Assembly: GCF_023955655.1 (NCBI RefSeq)
Contig: NZ_JAMXHT010000003.1
Span: forward strand, 496,001 to 560,000
DNA: 64,000 nucleotides
Reading direction: 5' to 3'
Source of the DNA: Ralstonia soli
GTDB taxonomy: Bacteria; Pseudomonadota; Gammaproteobacteria; Burkholderiales; Burkholderiaceae
Made by a program: the position numbers and the translations under genes. Positions 16,150 to 23,753 of this stretch are shown here, in pieces. Every line of letters starts with the position of its first letter. The first letter of the stretch is position 1. The notes under the pieces were generated by a model. That model had not been told where the DNA came from and did not search any database. It saw only the letters and a list, made by a program, of their open reading frames with translations.

Positions 16150-17079
16150 ATGTGCTACTCCGCCCAAATCGAGGCCGACTATCGGCGATTCGTTCACGAG
16201 TACGGTGCCATCATGTCGCTGGATGAGTTCACGCGGATGGTGGTCGCGTACTTCAACAATCCGAAGATGCGTGTTCCCAAGGCCATGACTGCGCCCTTCC
16301 TCGTTTCGCCTGAGACTGACGAGGAGCGCAAGATTGCTGAGGTGATACGGGCACGCATGGCCGCCGATGAGATCGAGCTGCTGCAAGAATTGGCAAAGCA
16401 GGCCGAGCGCCTGGAGAAGGGTCAGCAGGCCCTGGCGGTGAAGGTGTCAAAGAAGGCCTCAGAAGAGGTGCGCATCGCCACCAACAAGATTGCGTGGACC
16501 AAAGGCAAGCTGGAAGAGCTCAGGAGTACAGAGATTACGCCAAGGGACGCACGTATCTTCCCTGGCTGGTATGCCCCGGTGATGGTGATGGAGAACGGCC
16601 GACGCGTCGTCAAGCCGATGCGCTACCAGTGTCGCCCCGCCGGCAAGCCTGCCTTCTACGACGCTCAGTTTCCCGGCACCTACAACGCCCGCCGCGACAA
16701 CCTGCGAGGCTTTTGGAAGGCTCAATACGGCCATACCCACGGCCTGATCCTGGTGGACGCGTTCTATGAGAACGTGACCGGACCAGATGGAAAAAACGTT
16801 GTGCTCGAATTCCGGCCGGAGCCACAGCAGACTCTGCTGGTCGCGTGCCTATGGTCTCGCTGGACGAAGCCAGGCGAAAAGGACCTTCTTTCTTTTGCCA
16901 TCATCACCGACGATCCGCCCCCAGAGATTTCGGAGGCCGGCCACGATCGCTGCCCGGTGCCAATAAAGCCTGAGAACATCGATGCATGGCTCAGCCCCGA
17001 TCGGGCCAATCTAGATGCAATGGAGGCGATTCTGGATGCGCGCCCAGCTGTATATTATGAACACCACCTTTTCACCTAA
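16150..17079 (+). CDS. SRAP-domain abasic-site processing protein (YedK/HMCES family), with inserted coiled coil
   Basis: A 309-residue SOS-associated SRAP protein starting MCYSAQIE. Cys2, exposed after removal of Met1, is the residue that crosslinks to abasic sites in this family. The other active-site residues are present: Asn in GTYNARRD, Glu in DAFYEN and His in GHDRCPVPI (near residue 265). YedK is about 220 residues; the extra length is a charged helical insert at about residues 50-125 rich in Glu, Lys and Ala, probably a coiled coil. It would shield abasic sites in single-stranded DNA. Its place after a LexA-box promoter and the two small genes makes it part of a damage-induced operon. 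Confidence 0.88.
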   Translation: MCYSAQIEADYRRFVHEYGAIMSLDEFTRMVVAYFNNPKMRVPKAMTAPFLVSPETDEERKIAEVIRARMAADEIELLQELAKQAERLEKGQQALAVKVSKKASEEVRIATNKIAWTKGKLEELRSTEITPRDARIFPGWYAPVMVMENGRRVVKPMRYQCRPAGKPAFYDAQFPGTYNARRDNLRGFWKAQYGHTHGLILVDAFYENVTGPDGKNVVLEFRPEPQQTLLVACLWSRWTKPGEKDLLSFAIITDDPPPEISEAGHDRCPVPIKPENIDAWLSPDRANLDAMEAILDARPAVYYEHHLFT

Positions 17080-17105
17080 ACTCGCATGCAACGCCGTACG
17101 GAAAA

Positions 17106-17951
17106 ATGATTAAAGAAATCGCCGAGGCAATAGCCACCATCCCCAAGGAATTCGTGACCGCCATTTTGTCTGTGGCCGGTGCTTTTATCGTTGCCGATCT
17201 AACTTCCAGACGCAACAACAAACACGCACGGAGCATGCTGGAGTTAAAGCAGTCTTACGATGAAAAGCAAGCTGATGTGGACAGGCAACTCAAGATGAGG
17301 CTCGACATCTATATCCCCGCAGTAAAGGCGTCAAGCCAGATTCCCGTGGTGTTGGGAAAATACCTGGACCCGTCCGCCTCAGATCAAGATTGCGCCAGCA
17401 CCCTGGCAGAAGTAGCCAAGGAGTTGGCAGCGGCAAACGCAATCGCAGGAGAAAATTCCACGGAGAGCTTAATGGCGTTGTCACAGAAACTAGGGGAGCT
17501 TGTCGGCAAGAATGGCGTCACCAGACTTGGTCTCAAGATGAAGCATGCAAAATGGTCATCTCTAAACGATCTAACGAATCAGCACATCGCGTCCGGCACG
17601 GCTTTGACCGAATTAATGAAGAACGCGAACATCAATGGGGAAGGCAAGGAATACTGGGAGCGAATAAATCAGCAGAGGCTTATTCATGAGACCCTATTAG
17701 CGGATTTCACGAAAAAACGTGATGCTGCATATGATGTGCTCAAAACCGCAATCGAAGAAGCGGTAACCTCTCTTGCAAAGGACATACCAAAGCTTCAGAC
17801 GCTGCAGGACGAGGCACTGTCCAACCTGCGCCTTGACCTAGGCCTACCGGAAGACCGGGCCGCAAGAGCCGCGTTCAGGGAAAAATCTATTGCCACCGCC
17901 CAAAGCGCTATTGCCGAAATGGTCGCTACTATGAAGGCGCCGGCGGGGTAG
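17106..17951 (+). CDS. Membrane-anchored coiled-coil protein of unknown function
   Basis: A 281-residue protein with one N-terminal membrane segment (FVTAILSVAGAFIVADL, about residues 16-32) followed by a basic RRNNKHAR stop and a long charged helical region to the end. It is of lower GC than the host genes. It follows the SRAP gene by 26 bp on the same strand and could be in the SOS operon, though the ribosome site is poor (GGAAAA). No family is recognised. A membrane tether for a helical cytoplasmic domain is seen in some abortive-infection effectors, but that is only analogy. Confidence 0.65.
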   Translation: MIKEIAEAIATIPKEFVTAILSVAGAFIVADLTSRRNNKHARSMLELKQSYDEKQADVDRQLKMRLDIYIPAVKASSQIPVVLGKYLDPSASDQDCASTLAEVAKELAAANAIAGENSTESLMALSQKLGELVGKNGVTRLGLKMKHAKWSSLNDLTNQHIASGTALTELMKNANINGEGKEYWERINQQRLIHETLLADFTKKRDAAYDVLKTAIEEAVTSLAKDIPKLQTLQDEALSNLRLDLGLPEDRAARAAFREKSIATAQSAIAEMVATMKAPAG

Positions 17952-17997
17952 CTCTTACAAATAGCCAGAGGGAAACCGCATATCCCTCATTGATCCT

Positions 17998-18338
17998 CTA
18001 CCCCTTGCGATTGGCGAACGGAAGAGCGCCATGTAACTTCATGAATGCCTCCAGCAGAGCCCGCTCGGTATCGCGCGGCACTGGTGGGCCATCCGTGGGC
18101 ATCGCGCGCAGCAACAGCGACTCGTACCTCGCCAATTGCCATAAGATCTCGCCGCCCCTGTGGGGACCGTTGATCGACGTCTTTCCGGCGCAGTGATTTA
18201 GGAGGTCTCTGAGGCGCTGGCGAAGCGAACGCGCTGAGCGGTCCCCCGCAAGTCCGATGTTGCCGCAATCACTCCCGCCGTCATTGCCTCATCGGCAGTC
18301 AAGAGAACTTCAACGATTGCCTCATGCAAAGTGAGCAC
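17998..18338 (-). pseudogene. Possible broken gene, frameshifted at a G5 run
   Basis: Two adjoining minus-strand frames read as protein-like. The first, from about GTG 18338, gives VLTLHEAIVEVLL, MTAGVIAATSDLRG and closes at 18198. The second has no start and continues from 18243 through RSARSLRQRLRDLLNHC, GGEILWQLARYESLLLRAM and ALLEAFMKLHGALPF to a TAG at 17998. They meet at a run of five G (C on the plus strand, 18243-18247). Adding one G would fuse them into one protein of about 113 residues. This may be a decayed gene, a phase-variable tract or a sequencing error. Confidence 0.35.
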
Positions 18339-18823
18339 AATCCAGTCCCTCCCATCCCCAGCAGCCGATTCGATGAGGAGCGGCGTGCGTAGCGCACCAC
18401 TCCGTCACCACTACTTCCTTATCTGCGTATCGTGTAGCCGATCTCCGCGTGGATGCTGGCTTCGATGACAGCATCATAGGGTGCCGGCTCGCGGACGGCC
18501 ACCCGTGGCGGCTTCTGACGGCAGTTGGCCACGATAGGGCAAGCAGAAAGGCCGTAGTCGCAGTGTGGGGGAGAGTGAGAGTGAAGCAGCTGTCGGCTGC
18601 CTGGAGCAGAGGCGCATATTGAGCACGGTGCGCACAAGCGCAAATCAGGCACACCGCCAAGTTTTTCAAAAAATTATGGGACGGCCTCAAGAACTGCCCA
18701 TCCGAGACAGGTTTGCCCCCTCCCCCCCTCATTGATCCCGGAAGAGTCTGGGAACGAGCCACGCATCATTGATGCGCCGTGTGGCTTGAACAGCACGCGA
18801 GTGGAGGCCTGTTCGCTGTGCCC
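18339..18823. other. Stretch without a convincing gene
   Basis: The minus strand has short protein-like bits (for example APYDAVIEASIHAEIGYTIR ending near 18419) in shifting frames, perhaps further remains of the broken gene at 17998-18338. None has a ribosome site or holds a frame for more than about 75 codons with sensible composition. Probably decayed element DNA between the last gene and attR. Confidence 0.4.
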
Positions 18824-18841
18824 TAACCCCGGCATAACCCC
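18824..18841 (+). repeat. Possible integrase arm-type site, right
   Basis: TAACCCCGGCATAACCCC matches 16 of 18 bases of the site at 4809-4826, in the same orientation. It lies 46 bp inside the right 47-bp repeat. Confidence 0.45.
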
Positions 18842-18850
18842 GAGAAAAAC

Positions 18851-18880
18851 AAAAGGGCCGACAGTTGCCTGCCAGCCCTT
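18851..18880 (-). terminator. Rho-independent terminator of tRNA-Lys (element-supplied copy)
   Basis: On the minus strand GGGCTGGCAG, a 4-nt loop and CTGTCGGCCC are followed by TTTTG. It lies 8 bp beyond the tRNA 3' end and resembles the left-hand terminator at 4602-4634. The element therefore restores both the tRNA 3' half and a terminator. Confidence 0.75.
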
Positions 18881-18887
18881 GTAAAAC

Positions 18888-18934
18888 TTGGTGGGTCCTG
18901 CGGGATTCGAACCCGCGACCAATAGATTAAAAGT
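18888..18934 (-). repeat. attR: 47-bp repeat within tRNA-Lys
   Basis: Identical over 47 bp to 4641-4687. It spans the anticodon loop to the encoded CCA of the intact tRNA-Lys gene. Beyond 18934 the two ends differ completely. Confidence 0.92.
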
Positions 18935-18964
18935 CTACTGCTCTACCGACTGAGCTAAAGACCC
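18889..18964 (-). tRNA. tRNA-Lys (UUU)
   Basis: A complete 76-nt tRNA on the minus strand. The acceptor stem pairs GGGTCTT with AGGACCC, the D-arm has AGCTCAGTCGGTAGAGC, the anticodon loop is CTTTTAA (anticodon UUU) and the T-arm GCGGGTTCGAATCCCGC; CCA is encoded. Its 3' half was supplied by the integrated element and keeps the tRNA functional. Confidence 0.96.
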
Positions 18965-19011
18965 CAAAGACCGCGATTATAGGGAGATAACCGCGATTCT
19001 GTCAACGCCCC

Positions 19012-20127
19012 TTAGGCCAGACGCTCCATCCTCCACATCTGATAGCGGAACGCCAGCACCGCGCCGATCAGGATGCCCGCCACCGCGATGAACGAACCGA
19101 TCGCCAGTGTCGAGACGCCCGACAGGCCCTGCCCGATCGTGCAGCCCAGCGCCGTCACGCCACCGATGCCCATCAGGATGCCGCCGATGATGTGGTTGCC
19201 GGTGTCCTCTGCGTTGGCGAAGCCTTCCCAGCGGAACGTACGCGTGGCCAGCGCCACCACGGCAGAACCGGCAATCACGCCCAGCACGCTCACGATGCCG
19301 ACCGTCAGCACCTTCGACGTATCGCTGAAGAACATCAGCCATTCCAGCGTGTACGACACCGGCGCCACGAAGCTCAGCGCCTCCATGCGCCCGCTGTTGG
19401 TGGCGACGAATGCCTCCTGCAGCGTGTTCGGATCTTCCTGCACGTAGCCAATGTGGCCCGACACGTACCACATGCCCACGATGATGAGCCCAACGCCGAT
19501 GCCGCCGAGCAGATTGTCCCCCGTGCGGAAGTCACGCCCCACCAGCGCCCAGAGCGACAGCGCCCCGCCCATCACCAGCGACAGCACGAGGCGCAACATG
19601 CGCGCATTCACCGAGAACGCATGGCCGAGCACGCTGGGCAAATCTTGCGACGTCGGCAGCGCAATGGCGACGCTGTCGACGGTTGCCACGCGCACCACGC
19701 CGAACACACCCTTGAGCGTCATGTACGCCGACAGCCCGAGGAACACGAACACCACGACCGACTTGAGATTGCCGCCGCCAATGCGCACCAGCGTCTTGCT
19801 GCCGCAACCCGAGCCCAGCACCATGCCAAAGCCAAATAGGAACCCGCCCACCAGCGACGACAGCCACAGCAGCTTGCCGGCCGTGTAGATCGTCTTGCTC
19901 GTATCGATCAGGCCGAGCCAGCTCAAGCCCCCCGTGCCGATCATGGCCACGCCGATGGCGAGCGCCCACATGCGCAGGCGGCTCCAGTCGCCGATGTTGA
20001 CCACATCGGACACCGCACCCATCGTGCAGAAGTGGGTGCGCTGCAGGATCGCCCCAAAGAGGAACGTGAGCGCAAAGGTGCCCCACAGTACGGTGTGGGA
20101 CAGCGCGTTGAGATCGATATCGGGCAT
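19012..20127 (-). CDS. YeeE/YedE-family sulfur transporter
   Basis: A 371-residue inner membrane protein with about nine to ten hydrophobic segments. It carries the conserved cysteine motifs of the YeeE/YedE (Sulf_transp) family: HFCTMGA near residue 33, GSGCGSKTLVRIGGGNLK near 106 and GCTIGQGLSG near 330. In this family such cysteines pass thiosulfate through the membrane. It is 6 bp downstream of queC on the same strand and may be co-transcribed. The exact substrate is inferred. It is the first host gene right of the integrated element. Confidence 0.85.
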   Translation of the reverse strand: MPDIDLNALSHTVLWGTFALTFLFGAILQRTHFCTMGAVSDVVNIGDWSRLRMWALAIGVAMIGTGGLSWLGLIDTSKTIYTAGKLLWLSSLVGGFLFGFGMVLGSGCGSKTLVRIGGGNLKSVVVFVFLGLSAYMTLKGVFGVVRVATVDSVAIALPTSQDLPSVLGHAFSVNARMLRLVLSLVMGGALSLWALVGRDFRTGDNLLGGIGVGLIIVGMWYVSGHIGYVQEDPNTLQEAFVATNSGRMEALSFVAPVSYTLEWLMFFSDTSKVLTVGIVSVLGVIAGSAVVALATRTFRWEGFANAEDTGNHIIGGILMGIGGVTALGCTIGQGLSGVSTLAIGSFIAVAGILIGAVLAFRYQMWRMERLA

Positions 20128-20133
20128 GCTGTG

Positions 20134-20808
20134 TCAGACGTAGCGGGTCGGATCGGGAACACCGGCCGCCTCGAAGCCGGCCTTGCGGATGCGGCACGAA
20201 TCGCACACGCCGCACGCGCGGCCATCGTCGTCGGCCTTGTAGCACGACACGGTCATGCTGTAGTCCACGCCCAGTCGCACGCCGGCCTGGATGATCTCCG
20301 CCTTGGTCATGTCGATGATTGGCGCGTTCACGCGGATGCGGTCGCCTTCCACGCCAGCCTTGGTGGCCAGGTTGGCGAGCGTCTCGTAGGCGGCGACGTA
20401 TTCGGGGCGGCAGTCCGGATAGCCCGAGTAGTCCACCGCGTTGGCACCGAAGAACAGGTCGCGCGCGCCCACCGCCTCCGCCCAGCCAAGTGCCAGCGAC
20501 AGCATGATCGTGTTGCGTGCCGGCACGTACGTGATGGGGATGCCCGATTGCGCGCCGTCGGTCGGCACGTCGAGCTTGTCGTCCGTCAACGCGGAGCCGC
20601 CGAACTTGCGCAGATCCAGATCGACGATTTCGTGGCGTACCGCGCCCAGCGCAGCCGCCACCTTCTTGGCCGCCTCCAGCTCAGACGAGTGGCGCTGGCC
20701 ATAGCGCATCGACAGCGCGTAGGTCTCGAAGCCATCGGCATTGGCCATGGCGAGCACGGTGGCGGAGTCCAGCCCGCCGGACAGCAGGACGATGGCGCGT
20801 TTTTTCAT
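20134..20808 (-). CDS. queC: 7-cyano-7-deazaguanine synthase
   Basis: A 224-residue ATP-dependent ligase that turns 7-carboxy-7-deazaguanine into preQ0 in queuosine biosynthesis. The PP-loop motif SGGLDS is at residues 10-15. The C-terminal zinc site is Cys189, Cys199, Cys202 and Cys205 (CGVCDSC). Length and all key residues match the family. It starts a minus-strand unit followed closely by the YeeE-type gene. A TAAAAT -10-like hexamer lies about 35 bp upstream (20845-20851) and phased CATRTG repeats lie beyond it. Confidence 0.95.
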   Translation of the reverse strand: MKKRAIVLLSGGLDSATVLAMANADGFETYALSMRYGQRHSSELEAAKKVAAALGAVRHEIVDLDLRKFGGSALTDDKLDVPTDGAQSGIPITYVPARNTIMLSLALGWAEAVGARDLFFGANAVDYSGYPDCRPEYVAAYETLANLATKAGVEGDRIRVNAPIIDMTKAEIIQAGVRLGVDYSMTVSCYKADDDGRACGVCDSCRIRKAGFEAAGVPDPTRYV

Positions 20809-20882
20809 GGGCGAAGCCTTGCAAAGCCAATCGGGAAGGCCCGCATTTTAGCGTGCCGCCGCCCTGCCCGCGCCCGCCGCGG

Positions 20883-20934
20883 CATATGTCCGCCATATGC
20901 GCCCCCATGTGCGCGCCATGTGCCGCCCCATGAA
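20883..20934. repeat. Five CATRTG-type repeats spaced 11-12 bp, upstream of queC
   Basis: CATATG at 20883 and 20894, CATGTG at 20906 and 20917, and CATGAA at 20929 recur every 11 or 12 bp, each preceded by C-rich spacers. They lie 35-80 bp upstream of the queC -10-like element. The regular helical phasing suggests a protein-binding array, but a simple repeat expansion is also possible. Confidence 0.4.
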
Positions 20935-20966
20935 AAACGCCCGCCGGTGCAGCCACGGGCGGGCGT
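20933..20966 (-). terminator. Rho-independent terminator of the tol-pal-cpoB operon
   Basis: On the minus strand ACGCCCGCC pairs with GGCGGGCGT around a 12-nt loop, followed by five T. It lies 25 bp after the cpoB stop. Confidence 0.8.
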
Positions 20967-20991
20967 CGTCGGGTACACAGCGGCTTGCCGA

Positions 20992-21765
20992 TCAGCGCAT
21001 CGTCTTCAGACGGCTTTGTGCGGTCTTGGCCTGCTCGGAGCCGGGGTACTGAGCCACCACCGATTCCAGCGTCTTGCGCGCGGCCGCCTTCTGGCCCGAC
21101 TCGCCCTGGTTGGTCGCCACCTGCAGCAGCGCGTCGGGTGCCTTCGGGTGCTGCGGATTGCTGCGCGCCATGTTCTCCAGCACGTAGCTCGAACCCTTGT
21201 AATCGCGCTGTGCGTAGAGCGCGTTGCCCAGCCAGAACTGCGCCAGAGGCAGATACGGGCTTTGCGGGTACTTCTTGGCGAACGCCGAGAACTGGTTGCC
21301 CGCGCCCTTGAAGTCGCCGCTCTGGAACGCCTTGAGCGCGGCGTCGTACTCGGGCTTCTCGTTGGGCTGGACCATGCCCTCGCGGCCTTCCACCGTGGCC
21401 TGTTGCGGCTCGAACTTCTTCAGGCGCGCATCGAGGTCGGTGTAGTAATCCTTCTGCTGCTTGGTCAGCGTGTCGACGGCGTTCTGCAACACCTCGTTCT
21501 GACCACGCAGGCGCGCCACCTCGGACTTGAGCGTCTCGATCTGGTTCTGCGCGTCGATGACATTGCGGCTGTTTTGGTCGATGCGCTGCGCCGCCGTCGA
21601 CTGGAAGTTGTTGAACTTGTCGCGCATATCGATGATGGCGCGACGCGCCTCATCGTCGTCAAACACCCCCGCTGCTGCCGGGCCAGCCATGGTCAGGGCG
21701 CCACCCGCGACACATGCTGCCATCAGAATGGCTCGAGAGACGCGCTGTTTCATCATCGTATTCAT
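20992..21765 (-). CDS. cpoB: Cell division coordinator CpoB (YbgF)
   Basis: A 257-residue periplasmic protein. The signal peptide ends AGPAAA-GVFDDD. Residues about 50-110 form the trimerising coiled coil (RIDQNSRNVIDAQNQIETLK) and residues about 130-257 carry TPR repeats (AFQSGDFKGAGNQFSAFAKK, PYLPLAQFWLGNALYAQRDY). CpoB links the Tol-Pal machine to peptidoglycan synthesis at the septum. It is the last gene of ybgC-tolQRAB-pal-cpoB and is followed by a terminator. Confidence 0.93.
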   Translation of the reverse strand: MNTMMKQRVSRAILMAACVAGGALTMAGPAAAGVFDDDEARRAIIDMRDKFNNFQSTAAQRIDQNSRNVIDAQNQIETLKSEVARLRGQNEVLQNAVDTLTKQQKDYYTDLDARLKKFEPQQATVEGREGMVQPNEKPEYDAALKAFQSGDFKGAGNQFSAFAKKYPQSPYLPLAQFWLGNALYAQRDYKGSSYVLENMARSNPQHPKAPDALLQVATNQGESGQKAAARKTLESVVAQYPGSEQAKTAQSRLKTMR

Positions 21766-21846
21766 GTGATTGCCAACGTAAGAACGCCGGCCGCAACCTC
21801 GCAGCCGGCGTGTGTCACTTCAAATCGTGCCGATCAGCAGACGCGA

Positions 21847-22365
21847 TTAGTACACGATATCGGCGCGGCGGTTCTGCGCCCACGAGTCTTCGTCGTGGCC
21901 AGTTGCCTGCGGCTTTTCCTTGCCCAGGCTCACGGCTTCCATCTGGCTGTCAGGCACGCCCATCGACGACAGTGCGCGACGCACGGCCTCGGCACGCTTC
22001 TGGCCCAGTGCCAGGTTGTATTCGCTGGTGCCGCGTTCGTCGGTGTTGCCCTGGATCAGGATCTTGCGCTGGTTGTGCGACTGCAGGTAGCGCGAGTGCT
22101 GGCCCAGCAGGCCCTGGTATTCCGGCTTGACCGAGTAGCTGTCGAAGTCGAAGTAGATGCTGCGCTTGGCCAGCGGGCTGTTCGGGTTGGTCAGCTCGTC
22201 GGCACCCACGTCCACCGGGGTCACGGTGCGGGCGTCCGCGCCCGTACCAGCACCGCCCGTACCGTTCTTGGCGGTGTCGTCCAGCTTCACACCCGAGCTG
22301 CAAGCGCCCAGGGCCAGCAGCGCGGCAACCGCTGCGAGTTTGATCATGGTTTGGGACTTCGACAT
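21847..22365 (-). CDS. pal: Peptidoglycan-associated lipoprotein Pal
   Basis: A 172-residue outer membrane lipoprotein. The signal ends at the lipobox LLALGAC, Cys at about residue 21. The C-terminal OmpA-like domain carries IYFDFDSYSV and the peptidoglycan-binding NTDERGTSEYNLALGQKRAE, with the Asp and Arg that hold diaminopimelate. It joins the outer membrane to peptidoglycan and to TolB. It sits between tolB and cpoB, 28 bp after tolB. Confidence 0.96.
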   Translation of the reverse strand: MSKSQTMIKLAAVAALLALGACSSGVKLDDTAKNGTGGAGTGADARTVTPVDVGADELTNPNSPLAKRSIYFDFDSYSVKPEYQGLLGQHSRYLQSHNQRKILIQGNTDERGTSEYNLALGQKRAEAVRRALSSMGVPDSQMEAVSLGKEKPQATGHDEDSWAQNRRADIVY

Positions 22366-22393
22366 GTCCGATTTCTCCTAAAGGAACGACTTG

Positions 22394-23692
22394 TTATTGC
22401 ATGAAAGGACCCCACGCCGGCTCACGCACTTCGCCGGCCTGGAGGGAAAGAACCTGACGCGTACGGCCATCGGTGGACACTGCAGCCAGCACCGACTTGC
22501 CGCCCACGCGCGTGGAATACAGGATGAACTTGCCGTTGGCGGCAAAGCTCGGCGATTCATCGTGCGACGTGTCCGTCAGCGCGTTCACATCGCCGTTGGT
22601 CAAATCCTGGGTGTACAGGCGGAAGGCACCGCCCACGCGCGAAATGTACGCCAGCAGCTTGCCGTCGGGGGACACGCGCGGGCTGGTGTTGTAGCTACCC
22701 TTGAACGTCACGCGCTGAGCACCGCCGCCTTCTTCGCCATCGGCCGACATGCGGTAGATCTGCGGCGCACCGCCACGGTCGCTGGTGAAGTAGATGGAGC
22801 GGCCATCCGGCGAGAACGACGGTTCCGTATCGATCGCGCTGCTGCGGGTCAGGCGGCGCAGGCCCGAACCATCGGCATTGACGACGTAGATTTGCGTATT
22901 GCCATCGCGCGAGAGCGACACCGCCACGTGGCGGCCATCCGGCGACCAGGCCGGCGCCGAGTTGTTGCCCTTCTGGTTCGAGATGACCGTACGGCGGCCC
23001 GCCACCAGATCGTGCACGTAGACCACCGGCTTCTTGCTCTCGAACGACACATACGCGACCTTGGTGCCATCCGGCGACCACGACGGCGAAATGATCGGCT
23101 CGTTGCTCGTCAGCGCGATCTGCGGGTTGGCGCCGTCGGAGTCGGAAATCTGCAGCTGGAAGCGGCGGCCGACCTTCGACACGTACGACAGGCGCGTCGC
23201 GAAGATGCCGCGCTCGCCGATCAGCTTTTGATAGATATAGTCGGCGATCTCGTGCGCAGCCAGACGCAGTTGCTCGGGCCGGCGCGTCAACGACAGGCCG
23301 CCCAGGCTTTCGCCCTTGGCGGTGTCATACAGGCGGAAGCGGATTTCGTAGCGGTCGCCGTTGCGGGTCACGGTACCGCCCACGAAGGCTGCGGCCCCCT
23401 TGGTCTTCCAGGCACCCAGGTCAGGGGCCGGACTTTCCGGCACCACGGCACCGGCGACGTCCACGTTCGAGAAGCGACCGCTGCGCGCCAAGTCGGCCCG
23501 GACGATCGCCGTGAGGTTTTGCGGGGCCTGCGCCTCGCCCTGGAAGTTAGCAATCGCGATCGGGTACTGGCTGGCGCCCACGCCCGAAATTTCGACGTTG
23601 AGCTGGGCATGCGCCACACCCACGCTGGCGGCGGTCAACAACAACGCCTGCGCGGCGCGTCGGAACATCGGGATCCACATCTTTCGCATCAT
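22394..23692 (-). CDS. tolB: Tol-Pal system protein TolB
   Basis: A 432-residue periplasmic protein with a signal peptide ([14 protein letters not shown]), an N-terminal TolB_N domain and a C-terminal six-bladed propeller built from WSPDG repeats ([48 protein letters not shown]). It binds Pal and TolA during envelope constriction. Start taken at the first ATG of the ATGATG at 23692, giving the usual family length; a longer frame to 23743 would add an unlikely basic leader. Ribosome site is weak. Confidence 0.95.
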   Translation of the reverse strand: MMRKMWIPMFRRAAQALLLTAASVGVAHAQLNVEISGVGASQYPIAIANFQGEAQAPQNLTAIVRADLARSGRFSNVDVAGAVVPESPAPDLGAWKTKGAAAFVGGTVTRNGDRYEIRFRLYDTAKGESLGGLSLTRRPEQLRLAAHEIADYIYQKLIGERGIFATRLSYVSKVGRRFQLQISDSDGANPQIALTSNEPIISPSWSPDGTKVAYVSFESKKPVVYVHDLVAGRRTVISNQKGNNSAPAWSPDGRHVAVSLSRDGNTQIYVVNADGSGLRRLTRSSAIDTEPSFSPDGRSIYFTSDRGGAPQIYRMSADGEEGGGAQRVTFKGSYNTSPRVSPDGKLLAYISRVGGAFRLYTQDLTNGDVNALTDTSHDESPSFAANGKFILYSTRVGGKSVLAAVSTDGRTRQVLSLQAGEVREPAWGPFMQ

Positions 23693-23753
23693 GTTCGTGT
23701 CCGTATCGAATCTGAGAATCGTTGGCCAGCGCCGCCGAAGCAACGCCGGTGCG

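Larger units (their letters stand above)
4641..18934. mobile_element. 14.3-kb integrative element in tRNA-Lys(UUU)
   Basis: The element is bounded by a perfect 47-bp direct repeat (4641-4687 and 18888-18934), the 3' half of tRNA-Lys from the anticodon loop to CCA. A tyrosine integrase begins 150 bp inside the left repeat. Genes inside are lower in GC and more AT-rich in codon use than the host flanks, most clearly at 11956-12729 and 17106-17951. It carries integrase, AlpA-like regulator, primase-helicase, a TerS-like protein, a CI-like regulator, possible defence genes and an SOS operon. No structural, large terminase or transfer genes are visible, which suggests a satellite-like or mobilisable element. 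Confidence 0.88.

Noticed and set aside
20032-22404. A 790-codon open frame on the plus strand
   Set aside because: It runs antisense to queC, cpoB and pal, which have clear family motifs. Long antisense frames are expected at this GC content.
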